Assembly (NCBI RefSeq): GCF_001723175.1
Contig: NC_064650.1
Span: 5,208,001 to 5,272,000, forward strand
Source of the DNA: Penicillium oxalicum
Taxonomy: Eukaryota > Ascomycota > Eurotiomycetes > Eurotiales > Aspergillaceae
Direction of reading: 5' to 3'
Length of the DNA stretch: 64,000 nucleotides
The position numbers were made by a program, and so were the translations under genes. The notes under the pieces are model-generated. The model ran no database searches, was not told the DNA's origin, and saw only the letters and a program-made list of their open reading frames with translations. Position 1 is the stretch's first letter; every line of letters starts with the position of its first letter. Of the stretch, positions 23,863-36,511 are shown piece by piece.

Positions 23863-24490
23863 CAGAGCAGAATGGCGGCGCCACAAGCGCGAAAGAGATG
23901 ATTACTTGATCGAATGATTATAAATAGGAGCTGAACGAGCGAGAAACTGTGTGAACAGAGTGTGAGAGTCCATCAGTACAATGTACCACCGGGGACTCGC
24001 GGAGCGCAAGGGGAGCCCCGTCGGATCACGTGATTTGCTTCGGGGCACTGATCTTTTCCACAGACAAGCCGACGATCCACGAGGCGTATTTGGATAAGGA
24101 ATCAGGTCGGACACGGCGAATAATACACGCTTATAAAGGCTGACAGGCAGCCTATCTGCCACTAGATTAAGTGATACGAGACTTCGGGAGATGAGGACTA
24201 GAGGCATGATCTACAACGGACTAGAGTAATGCAAGTTGTATTTCAAGAAGTTTTCAGGAAGGAGAAAAGATGAGCAATGATTTGAAAACGAAGGAACACC
24301 GCCGAGGATTGGTAGTCTCACTCAGGTCAAGAGTGTAAATCCGCCGCACCATCCATTAAGACCGACTTGTGCGCCTATAAGGGGGACGAAAGAATGAAAA
24401 AAAAGTGCGATGGAGTAATAGACGAAGGATTGAGATGCAGAACAGTAAGGTTTGTACAGGCCGTTTTCATACACGGTCGGGTTGACCAGA
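23863..24490. other. Intergenic: lcb1 promoter and fks1 3' UTR
   Basis: 628 bp between two genes on the minus strand. No gene or named motif is supported. An A-rich patch near 24396-24404 lies about 90 bp past the fks1 stop, consistent with 3' UTR. Confidence 0.5.
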
Positions 24491-27400
24491 TCACAGCAAC
24501 CGCTGGAAGTCAAAGTTTCCTGCAGTGGGAGTGACAACGGCGTGTGATGAGAAACCAGCGGGGAGGCCGCTGCCGGTGTAGTAAGACACCGTGTCGTTGA
24601 GGCCCTTGTCGAGAGGCTGGAGGAGAGCCAGTCCGTTTGCCTTGACACCAACAGCATTGTAGAGGGACTTGCGCAAGCTGGTATCCAGACCCATGTTGCG
24701 AACGACGATTGGTGCGATGAGAAGAACGAGGAAAAGCAGTAGCATGGCGAAGTAAAGGATGGCGAACCGGATCACACGCCTCTTGCGCAGCTTCGACTGC
24801 TTGAGGGAATAGATGGGCGGGCGGATTTGACGACTATCATCTAGATTAGCAAACCGAAAGGTATGGGAGGGATAGTGGCTGTTGAGGGAAAGTAACAAAC
24901 CTAGGACGAAGCCAGAACAAGAGGACGGAGTGAAATTTGTCCGCGTATGGCACAGCGAGCCCGGGGAGCATGAAGAAGAGGATCGTGTGTCCCAGGACGA
25001 AATCGGCCGCGAAGTAGCCCAACTCAGTGATCTTGCAGAGGAACTCACGGCCAGGCTGCGAAAGCGAGTGCCATCCCATGTTGTACCACTTGCCGGTCCA
25101 CCAGGCGATATTAGACTGATCGTTCTTGAACTCACGAGTCAAGGCCAACGAAACGATCAGCTTGTAGATAAAGCGCTGAATGGCCATCATGGCAATGATG
25201 CCGGAGACGGTGCGTGGCCAATTGAAGGACTCCAGGACGAAAAGGACCTCGAAGAAGACAAGGAGAACAATAACAGCGATGGCGTGAGCAATGGCAGCAA
25301 GAACTGCACCGAACTTCTTGCAGCACATGCTGAAGATAGGTCCCATACAACAGGCCATGCCGAAGAACATTCCAGCGACACCGGCGTTGACACCGATAGG
25401 GGCAACGGCGACGAGCGCAATTCGCAAAATGGCATTAGGAGCATATTGAGGGTCATCGCTGAACATGGTGCGGGAGTTGATGTACAAGTAGGGAATGAGG
25501 GTTACTGCGACGCCGAGAAGTGGAGCGACGATCTCACTGAAAAAGATGTTGGTGAAGCGCGCACGAGGAACGTCACCGGAACCCTTCTCAGAGGGGACAC
25601 CCAGAAGCTTCTTCTTGTATCCAGTGAGTCGAGTTCGAGACAGACGACAGAACCCAATCCAAGAGGAGGCATGCGATCTGGAGTTGCCGCGCGAGAGCCA
25701 ACGAAGGTAATCGCGATAGTCAATGAAAAAGTCATTCCAGGAGAATTGGTGAGGGTTGAAAAGGAATGGCGAGATAACCAAAGCCAGCAGCGATACCCAG
25801 AACCAGATCAAAGCAGCAGTCCACACACTCGTCGTAGCGAACAGGAGCATGAGCATAAGACGCGCGCCCAGATAGATTGAAGGACCGGCGAATCGAGAGT
25901 ACAAAACACCGAATGGAATACGAGCAGTTGCAAAACCACGACCAGTACCGATGTATCGAGCACCACCGAAGGACAAATTCTGGTGCACAGCCTGAGAGTA
26001 GATCTGACAGACGAACACCTCGAACATGAAGGAGAATGACCCGAAGTGTTTCGCGAGACGGGTAGCCATCCGCCATACACCGCGTTCCGTCAACTCTTGG
26101 ACAGCCAATGGAACGAAGGAGATGAAGAAGACAATGAAGATGGAGATGACACAGCGGTTCACCCAGTTGATGATGGGAACAAGATCCGCGCAATAAGTGG
26201 GCTCCAGAGGGTCGGTGATGGGCAAATCGGGGTTATAGCGACAGGTGATGGTCTCATGCTTCAGGGCACCGAGGTTGATCAGGACGACCATGAACATTTG
26301 CACAGACAACATAATGAACATGTTGTTAAGATGGAAACCAGGGTGGGCGCAGTAGAAGGACAAGAAGCGGTCCAGAGGAAGTTGAGTACCGAGGTAGTAG
26401 TATTCACGAGAAAGCATTTGCTCACCCATACCAGTACCGATCTTGGTGGTGAAATTCAGAATGGAGCCGAAACCCAAGTCACGACCCTTACCACATTGGT
26501 AGTACTCGCAATGCTTGATTCGTCCACCACGAAGAAGAGCGTTCATGCCAGCGTAGATATCCTCGTTTAGGTGAAGACCCTTTTGAGCCTTGGACACACC
26601 ACCACGTGTACACATGAAGGTGGCGTTGAGGAAATCAGGGTGACCATAATGAAGCTTGCCACCAATCTGGGCAAGAGTACGGGCGAAGAGGGTACCGAAT
26701 GTCTGTTCCTTGGAGGCGGCAACGTCACCGAGCACACCGATACTTTCAGAGAAAATGTACTCACGGGCGCCAAGAATTGCAACTGGAGTGGTTTCAGGCG
26801 ACGGAACACCGGGAGTGTAAGGGGAGACGTTGTCCGTGGACAGTTCTTCGAACTCAGCCAGAACAGATCGGATCTTCAAACACTCCTCCAGGTAATTGTC
26901 TTGGTTGGCGTCAATCAATTGAATGTATTCACCACGGTAGAAGATGATGGCGTGATTCTGGTTGTCGGACTTTCCGTCTCCAAGGATAGGGTTTCCTGAG
27001 AGCTGAATGCGGAACTTGGGCTTTCGCATGCCGTTTTCAAGAAGTTCGCAGTGGCCGTCAATCAAAGCCGAATACAAACGCGGCTCCTCACCTTCATTGA
27101 CAGGGGGCTCCTCATCAAGATAGGCAATTTGGAGATCAGGATAGGCGCGGAGCAGGAACTCGGTATTTTCACGCTCGTCCTTGCTGAACTTGGCATAACG
27201 CTGCATAGAGACACAGATGCGGAACTTGCGGCGAGCCATCCGTTCCAGTTCCCGTTCCAGCTTCTCAGAGTTGCCACCAAACATCTGAACAACCTCAGGG
27301 TTCTCCACACGGTACAGCAGCTTGATGGCCCGACTGTAGTTCATGAATCCGGAGATTGTTCTGTACAAGGTCTGAGACCGGAGAGAAGCCCAGATACGGG

Positions 27401-30400
27401 TGCGGAGGGTGTACTCAGGCGCAGCGGACTTGAAACCAATGCAGTAGAAAGGCAGATCGTCGATCTTGCTCTTGGCGGCGTCTTTCTCTCCCTTCTCGCC
27501 GTATTCACCATTGAATTGAGATGTCTCATCGGCCAGGATCTTGGTGTCTTTCACAAAGCAGTCCCACTCATGAGGATGAAGCTGCTTGAGATATTCCAAA
27601 ACAGTGACACGAGAGTACGGCTCATCTTCACGGATGATCTCGCGAAGCGACAAGAGGATCTTCTCAGAGTAGTGCGGGATGAGGACACTGAATGTGGGCA
27701 TATTGTCAACAGGTAGAGGCTCGGGCATCGGGGTCGAAAGCGACTGGGCGAAGAAGGAGATACGGCGTTCAGCCTCACTACCCGCCGGGAAGAACTCGGT
27801 CTTAAAAGACTGATCCTCCTGGGAGACGAAGAAGGTTGGAGCACGAAGTGTACGCTTGCCCTCCTGCTCAGATGGAACCTGATGATACAAAAGCTTCTGG
27901 ACGTGATCAATCGCCAGCAGGTGCTCACGGTACATGGAGATGATGATAGCGTTCCAAACTTGAGATATAAGCACCTTGGGCTTGTACTTGATCTCCATGT
28001 CTGTGGTCGCCAAGACTTTGGAGTAGATACGCTTAGGCAGACGAGAGAAAATGTTTCTCCACGGAGACCAGATGGAAACACCCAGGTAGAATGACCGGGC
28101 GACGGAGAAGATGGTGTTGCAAATAATGTACCACAAGTAACTATCCAGGAAGAACAGCGTCAAGTCCATGAAGAACATCAGACCGAGAAGAATCTGCGGT
28201 TGCTTGTGGCAGAGGATGTTCTTGAGATACTTCACACCGGTGCACTGGTAGATCTGCATTGGAGAAAGAATGCGAATGGGATCCTTGAGGGACAGAGTCA
28301 AGAAGAAGTAAGACTCGGCAAGCTTGGCGCCGAAGACGCACACCCAAAGACCGTAGGACATCCACATGTCGTTGCCAAAGAGACGAGGGAAGCTAGCCGT
28401 GAATGTCTGACTTGCCACATACTGCCGACCATTCTTTTTGAGGTAGCTGCCGAACAAAGCGCCCAACGGTTGAACCGAGAAGAAGACGGTGGTGAGCAGC
28501 GCCAAAACGAAGTGGACAATTCCCAGTGCCAGACCAACCGGCTTCTGGATACCAGTGGGAAGCTTGTCCAGGAACCCGAAGATCACGACACCGGGAGCCA
28601 GGTTGATCAAGAAAACCGCAAGAACGAAGAAGAAACGCTTGCGCAGATGCTGAGCACCGGCCCATCGACGCGGGACATAGAGCCATTCGCAAATAGTGGC
28701 AAACAATTGAATAAATCCGGCAATGGCACCTCCGAAACCAACGGCTGCGAGCACCTTGGCAGTCTCGGGCTTTTGATCGAGTTGCTGTTGGTAATTAGGG
28801 GTGTACAAAGTCGGCGCGTTGTATGCAGTAAAGAACCAGAATGAACACAAGTGGATGACCCAGATACGGTTGAAATTAGTGACCATGTGGAACCAAGACC
28901 GAGTCTCCTTGTAGGTCTTGAAGAAGGCTTTTTTCCACACGACATCCTTCAACTTAGGCCAACGCTGTGCGGGAGGGAGATCGACTAGACGCGTTTTGTC
29001 CTCAAAACTGATTCGCTCGATTCCCTCAGGGTACCAGAAGAGCTGGTTCATGTCATCATAACCAATGATCTTGTTGTGGTCGAGCTCACGACGGACATAC
29101 TTGCCCTCAAAGATCTCATATCCCTGGTCACGGCAGTACTGGTAGAGAGGGGTGATGATCTCATTGAGATAGGTGAATTCCTCCACTGGTTCCACGCGGG
29201 CCTGGCACTCAGGCGAGGAGTAGTAGTCATCGGCACACTTGAAGATGAAGCAGAGACATTCGGGCAAGAAGCGGACTTGATTTGCTTCACCCCAGCACAG
29301 AAGGTACAGAGCGATTTGGCGGGCGCGGTCGTGCTGAGACATCCGGTTCATGCGCGACTTCCAGCGGTACTCCGCGGCTTCGAGACTGTTGTCTCCTTCC
29401 AAAGCCTCTAGGGTAGCCTCCTCGTTCTCCGGGTTCTGCTTAGCTGCCTTTTGCGCAGCCTTGCGGGCCTTGCGAGTTTTCCGGTCGCCCTTGCCGAGTT
29501 TCATGTTGGAGAAGCCCACCGCATCATCCAGGTCAAGATGCGCGGCGAAGTACCAGCGGCGGTAGTTGGCATTGTGGCCTCCAATATAATCGGCGTGAAG
29601 GGACAAAAGTGCCTGGTTAGGAGTCATACGAGATGCCCGAGAGTCTAGGAGGGTCATCATATGGTCGTACATGTTCCGCATACTGTCTCGCTGGAAACCG
29701 AATTTGTTGACCAGGTCGAGGAAGATGTCCTCGATTTCTTCCTTGGAAAGCGGAATTTGCGCATCAGAGGCCCAGGCAGGGTAGGGTTCCCGCGAACGCT
29801 GGCCAGCCGGCAACGCGTTTCCGTAGTCCATGCCGTAAACGGGAGTAGAGGCACCTGATGACCGATTTCCTCCATATGAGATCTGCGATGAGGGAGGGCG
29901 GTATCCATATCCTCCCCGACCGTACTGGCTATCAGTGTAGCTGTTGTAACGCTCGTCTCCACGCCCGTAATAATCCATGTCGGCGGCACGAGCGGTTTCG
30001 GACCTCATGGTGAAATCGCTGAAAGTCTCCGAGTCCTCCTCGGATTCATTTCCCCGTCGACCGCGGCCGTAGCCAGCTTGACCGGCATCGTAGTACTGAT
30101 CGGCGTAGTATTCATCCTGATGACCGGATTCATAGTACCCTCCTTCGGCATAATCTTGGTTGCCTCCCTCTTGAGCGTAGGCATTCGGAGCACTATTTGA
30201 GAGCGTATCAGTTCACATTCGTCCAGCCCACTGCGTTGGAGAAGGTTTCCATCCGCAGCCCCAAGAAAGCTCATCAATCAAAAAGGCATCTCATACCCTC
30301 GGTCATAATACCCATCACCATATTCATGGTTGTCATAGTATGCCTGGCCAGCATGCTCATCCTGGTAATAGGAATCGCCGTGGGCTCCGGTATGACCGTA

Positions 30401-30454
30401 GTCATCCTCATAGTGGCCCGCCTGCTGTTGCTGCTGCTGCTGGTAGCCGGACAT
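24491..30454 (-). CDS. fks1: 1,3-beta-D-glucan synthase catalytic subunit (FKS1/FksA, GT48)
   Basis: Three exons: 30297-30454, 24901-30192, 24491-24833, with introns of 104 and 67 bp, about 1930 residues. It polymerises UDP-glucose into beta-1,3-glucan at the plasma membrane under Rho1 control and is the echinocandin target. The N-terminal 110 residues are Gln/Tyr/Gly-rich with a run of seven Gln encoded by CAG-type codons. The FKS1 dom1 region begins near [20 protein letters not shown]. Membrane segments flank the large cytosolic GT48 domain ([57 protein letters not shown]). Echinocandin hot spot 1 reads FLTLSLKDP at residues 683-691, the sensitive form. The hot spot 2 equivalent is [10 protein letters not shown] from residue 1395. 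The C-terminal multi-pass bundle ends in the third exon. The long reverse frame on the plus strand is only a shadow. Confidence 0.98.
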
Positions 30455-32199
30455 ATTGAAAGAGTCGCAATTGAATGCTGGATTCAAGCTCTGTATTATT
30501 TTTGGTGGTCTCAGCTCCAATATTCCAAGCTTTCCCTGCTAGAGGCTGATTCTCTCTGAGACCAGACCCTCTTCCAAAGCTAAATGCACGGCAAGACTGA
30601 CCTCAACCACGACTCATGCAAAATATCGAACAGCGAAGAAACTGCGAACAGATCAAGGTCTTTTTTTAAACTTGTTCTCTGGATTGACAACGGCTTAATG
30701 CTGCATGGGCGAGGAATGAATGATGCTTGAGACGGAGTGAAAGTGTTTTGAACGGTTGCTAAAATAGGAGTTCGAGTCGAAACGAAGAGACTTTGGATCC
30801 GTGAGTCTCAAACTCGATCGGAAGTTGCAACGAGTGAAGCGAAAGACAGGGTGGCAGCAAATGCGATCAGAAAATCGATAGCACTTTCCCTTCACCGAAC
30901 CTTCCTCAAAGAAACGAAAGTGTCGCCTCAGCAAGAGAAGATGGGATGGTAGAAGGGTAGGAGAGAAAAAAAAAAGATCAGAAAACGAATGGAATGAGGA
31001 AGGGGCGGGTGAAAGGTTGGAAGTGAAAGTGGAAGGCCTGGGGGGAGGACAAGGCAGGCGAGGCTTGTGAGGGAGGAGGGAAAATATTGGCTGGGCTGCG
31101 ACTGCTGTTATTTTGGGATCGGGGGGTTGTGGGCTGGCTTCTTTCCAGCTAATTTACATGTGTACTGTTACAGTGTATTGACCAGGGGGAATGGGCGATG
31201 GGCAAGTACCGGTGGACTTGGCTCCTCCCTTTGCGTGGCTGGAATGGCATGTATCGTCCCAGTCATTGGTCAGCGAAAACCTGTAATGGTGGATCATGCT
31301 CAGGGACCGTCTGTATGGCATTGGTATTGCTCAGCACATCCAGTCATCCACATCTGCTGTGTATGTATTACAGTGTTTTATGGGTAATTGGGTACGGAGC
31401 CAGAAGTCATTTCCACACGCCAGTGGAGTATTGTAGTCGGTTTCTTACTCTTCGGACGCGTGTCTTGCAATATGATGGCCCAGAGGAGAGAGGTTAGTAA
31501 ACCAATCTGTGAGATTGAGGGACCAGCCCATTCAATCAGTGTCTCAAGTTTACGGTTGACTCCTAGTCACTTACACTCTCGACGTTCCTACAGTCAAAAG
31601 CTCTGATCACGGGGGCAGGAAGCAACTCCGGGGCCTCATTGCATATACTGTGCCTCATACATATGTACTAAGGTAATTGTCCCGCTTGTGCGTCCGTTGC
31701 GTTCAGAATCGTTGACCGTTGTCATCCAACCCTCCAAGTTCGAGGGTATATACAGATGTTGAAGAGAAAGTCGTTATATGTAACTTATTACGCCTCTGTC
31801 TTTATTTTGTATGCAGCTTTCAGTCGGGAAATTGTACATGGATATATCTTTGGATGTGTCGACCGTAGATATATCGACTGCATGTTCAAGTATTGTCGAT
31901 GATCTCGCGCTTTGTTGGTGGGAGTTTTACAGTACTCGTGGTCCGCTCATTCTACCAGTCACGGTACACTTGAGTGACTTAATCATACCAGTATACAGTA
32001 TGCACAATACCCGTCCAGACACACCCTGCAAACCTCGACACATCTAGGCCGCTTCAAAGTCTCCACCATCATGGCGCAAACAAGATCCTAATGTTATCGA
32101 CCAATGATCAATGATCCAGATTAAGCTCCACCGCTAGCCATACACCAATGAGACTGAGCCAATCTCCTGGAGAATCCACGGACATTGCGACGGCCCCTG

Positions 32200-33300
32200 A
32201 AAACTGCCCCACCCGCAGCCTCCCAGCATGTCCTATGAGGTTGTCCCGCCGCCTGCAAGTTCCGGTCTTCCAAGTCATCGATTATGTGGTCGGAGCGGGT
32301 ATCTTCCACCGGCCCTCTTGGGAGCCTGTGGCATGCCCTCATTTGCTCGTGCCCTGTTACCGTTCCCACTCCGGCACGCAGGGATAACTGTTGAGTGGTG
32401 GCCGACGCGATCTTCCCATTCCTCGTCTCTATGCAACAACGAGGGGAATCATGGAAGAAGGTCTTGATGCTTTTTCCATTCGCTTCCCGATCTTGTCTGT
32501 CGACGGAAATCGACAATGTCCATCACGGTGTACTCTTTCATTATCATATAGGGTTACTACGCCAGTACCTTGATGCCATACTGGAGCATCGACATAACAC
32601 TGCCCAGCTGCTCACTTTTCATTATGTGTATCCTCGGGTTCGACTATGTACCTAGAGCACTGGCGACCTACACTATCTCCTACCACTGGAACTCCTTCGG
32701 GGCTTCAGATTGATACAATCACCTCCAAGCTTCTACCCAGTCCTCCAGTCCTGGTGCTTAGCCTCCGTTCACCCATGATGCTTCGAGTGTATCGCTTGGC
32801 GATGATCATTCTCCATTTTCGCCCATCGTTCACTTGGTGGAGGACCTGCATTGTATCATGTCTAAAACCTTGTCGGGCGTCAGGTTTCGATAACCATACC
32901 ATACAATACAGGACCTACACAAAAACAGAAAAACTTTGCCACTTCATTAATAGCAGCGACCATACCGTACCGTTCACGTAAAGCCCGCGAATCCACCAGC
33001 AAGTCGGGACTGTTCGTCACAGAGCATCTCTCGGGCCTTCGGCGCCCCCCCCCTCCTGGAACGCCATCGGGGAGGTGAATCTGTCGCTTTGGCGTTGTCT
33101 ACCGTTGGAGCTTCTACCGGACCGAGCCCCAGCGCCGGTTTCTGATAGGTTCCACCGTTCCACAGATCCAGAGGTACCGCTCCACGACATTTCCAGTCGC
33201 ACCAAAAACCGGCTGTCTCGTTCGAGCTCACGGCTCCGCTTTCCTTGATCGAACCTCAAGCCTCCCCCCAACTGTGCCTTGGAAGCACACTTGAACATCG
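32200..33300 (+). pseudogene. Possible decayed protein gene (membrane-protein-like fragments)
   Basis: Several plus-strand pieces look coding but lie in different frames and are cut by stops. A hydrophobic, membrane-like piece occurs near 32560-32710 (DITLPSCSLFIMCILGFDYV followed by an aromatic-rich stretch ATYTISYHWNSFG). It runs into a TGA, continues as an SSSPGA-rich piece, hits a TAG, and goes on as HDASSVSLGDDHSPFSPIVH. A separate frame near 33059-33240 gives a Ser/Arg-rich tail (HDISSRTKNRLSRSSS). Splicing alone did not give me one continuous frame. I could not name the family. It may instead be a real gene with unusual introns, or chance. Confidence 0.3.
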
Positions 33301-36300
33301 CGGTCCAAGTGCGATAGCTTGTTAGCTGTTGCTGTACAGCCCGATCAGCTTCGGGTTCAGGAAAGCGTTGGCTGTCCAGTGTACCCTACTGATATGCTTG
33401 CAAAGCGGTAACTGGTTGCAGAATGCCGGATGAACGCCCAGCATTTACATATATAGACTTCCGCTTAGAGACTGACTGTACAACAGTGGCTGCGAGGTCA
33501 ATTAATATTCTCTTTGTTCAATTAGTGGGTAGTCTATATGCTCACTACATACATTCATTTGGCACCACATCAACATAGACACCTGGGTCCAATGAGTGTC
33601 ATGTATGGGTGAACAGATGTGTAAAATAAATAAAAAGAAACCTTGGTTGACGAAAGACACCTAAATCTGTTCAGTAGTATGTCCATGCCCCGCGACCGGC
33701 GCACCTTTCTTGAACCATGGGAGCTCGCTATCAGGTCAGCCCAGCTGTTCGAAGCACCTGTCCCAAACTTTGACAATCGCACCATTCAGAGTGGATCTAG
33801 CACGAAGTCCAGAAAAAAAAATAAACAAAAAGGGAAAAGAAATGGAACTTGACTTGGTAGCGTCTTTGTTGCATTGCGATCGTCACTCTCCGCCCTCGCC
33901 TGTTCAAAAGCCGACGAATGATGAGAGATAGTCGGAAGTCTCCTTCCGCATGGGCCTTTTGAGTAACCAGTTCCATGACGGCTGTGGACTTGGTTCGGGT
34001 CTTGGCACTTGTTGATGGCTTGAATAATAGTCGACCTCTTGGAGGCTAGGTAGGTAGCATGTGGATGATGGATGATCAATTCAGCTGCAGGGCAATACTA
34101 CTGTAGAGCCCAGTGCTAGGTCGACTATATATTTGTGGTACGAGCATCCATTCAAGGTTGGGTTCTGTAAAGGTACATCTGGTAAACTCCATCGTTGATC
34201 AGGCATTTCAATATATCGATGAGATACAAGTTGACGTTGTTCACGGTTTAAAAAGGGACTTCCTGACGCTAAGTGACATTATTGAATGATAAGGCTTGTT
34301 CTGAGATACGGAGGAGTGATCAGATCATCTCGACGAGGTGGACTTCCAGGCGGTGGACTTCTTTATGAAGACACCCGACCGTGATTCAATGAGCTCCTCC
34401 AGTCTCGGTGCTTCTACGAGCGCTCGTCGGCCATCGATTCACGCCTTTCTAAATTTGCTACAGCCTTTATGTATTTGAACGATTCCACCAACGGATATAG
34501 CCCGTGTATATTCATATACTGCACACTCAGTTTGTACACCTCCAAGATGTATAGTAAACACTTGAAAGTTTACAGATTCAGAACAACAAAAGATCAAAAC
34601 TAGGCTCGATCCCTACCTACATACATCCCTTGAGCCAAATCTCTCATGCAATTGATGTTCCCGAATCAAATGCAGAAGCCACTCGAAGGTTGGCACTGCT
34701 TCAAGATTGATGCAAAATGCTTGACGCCCAAATCATAATTCGCCGCAGGAACCAGCGACACATCGACTGCAAGAAAGTGGAGACCGATCGTCGGTTTCTA
34801 TCTTCCGGTCGCGGGTCTTCCCCTATCCCCTTTGAGTATTTACGCCTGGCTTTGTTTCCAGTTTCGGTGCACTCGAATCCTTCTTCAAGTGGCGCTGGGC
34901 CAGCCCAGCATGCCAAGATGAAGTGAATTTGCCAGCGTCCGGTCGGGTACGCCTCGAGATTGTCGCATTAATGACTGGAATACCGTTTTCAGAAGATCAG
35001 GCGCATCGTGCTCAACATGACAATCAGTAACTCATTACCGTGATGAACAGAGGCTGTGGAGAGAGAGAGAGGGAGCATGAGGTGGCAAATGACTCCACCG
35101 TCTCCCAGATGTACTTTTGTCTGCTGATTGATCATGGATACGGAAGAGGGACACCCGATGTCGTTGCTGATTACTCTCGATCTGTCGGCCGGATGCATCG
35201 AACTACGTCTTGAAGAGCCCCCTCTCAGGGCGACTCTGGGCAGGATCAATGATGGGAGTATGAGATTCTTCTTGTATTGAATTTGCCGGTCTCATCTTTG
35301 GATGTTTGTATGTAATAAGTGAGTACAAACTTTGAGTCCCGGGCTAAAACAGGTACCGGCCTGACCCACAGTGGACGACTACTGTATCAGCGTATGCAAA
35401 GGCCCCCTTTGGATAGCCATGCACTTGGCTATCATAAGGTGGTGAGCAAAAGGCGGACGGTATTATGCACCGCAAAGCCACTATAGAGCATCTCATCGAG
35501 TATAGGCGTTACTGTCATGTACAGAGTACAACTCTAGTACATTGTTGACATGGTAAAAATCCATCGACCAAGACGCGTAACAATACCACGGATGTCACCG
35601 GGTAGGTTATTTTTATATACAGACAATAGTGTAAGCCGCTCAGCGGGGGGGTCCCGACTTGAAGTCTGTCAGACTCTGCGGAGACGAGTAGTCAAACCCG
35701 CAGAGGCTAGACCTCGTCGTGCCCTTAACTAGGGTCTTGAAACCAACCCACTTCACGAATTATTGAATGGCTCACTCTACTGCGGAGCAATGTGGATGGC
35801 CATTCTCGCCCTCGAGATAGCCATATAAATTTGAATGACTTACCCCCTTCCCCCTCAATGTTGTACGCCTGGAGAATGAGCCCCTGTCCATTTCATCATT
35901 GAGGAGGCAACTGGCACCTTTCAGACACTGTAGTGGACGATTATGGAATCCATGGTTCATCAGATCGATGTCTACCGTGGTTGGAGGGGGACTACCTAGG
36001 CGTCTCTGAAAGATCTGCATGACCCTTCTTCCTAATTAATGGATGCAGGTGTCCAAGTCAATCAACTGTGTGAGGATTGATTCACATAGGAACTGTGTCC
36101 GGTGTCTTCGATGTATGAAGGCCATGTCCGCCTATCAGCACTGCTCTCCAGGAGATCCAGTCCTGGTCCTCAAACGGATACAGCCCGGCTCAAACGTTAA
36201 GCTTGACCTTATGCCTACTTGCAGACTGCGAGGGTGACTTGTGATGGCAAAGATACGAATAAGTAATAGACAGAGAGGTATCGATTTGTCTGATACCCTG

Positions 36301-36481
36301 AAGCGATAACTTCCTCCAGGTAAGTGGATTCAACTGGTATCTATTGGTACACCGCAGGGAATCCGCTTGACAGAAACTTCCTACACCTGCATCTATATCA
36401 TGGACATCAAACCTGAAAACGATCGAAATCTCTCCACTCCCTCTTGAGAATAGACAAGGCATCTCTTCGGTGGATTAAATG

Positions 36482-36511
36482 CCCCCACCTCCCCCCCCTC
36501 TCCCCCCCCGG
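36482..36511. repeat. C-rich homopolymeric tract
   Basis: A near-pure cytosine stretch with a few T and A interruptions in the middle of the gene-poor region. It is simple low-complexity DNA and nothing functional can be assigned. Confidence 0.7.

Noticed and set aside
24882..25880. Open frame of 332 codons on the plus strand
   Set aside because: Lies wholly antisense to the conserved C-terminal part of fks1. Its composition follows the reverse of that gene's codons.
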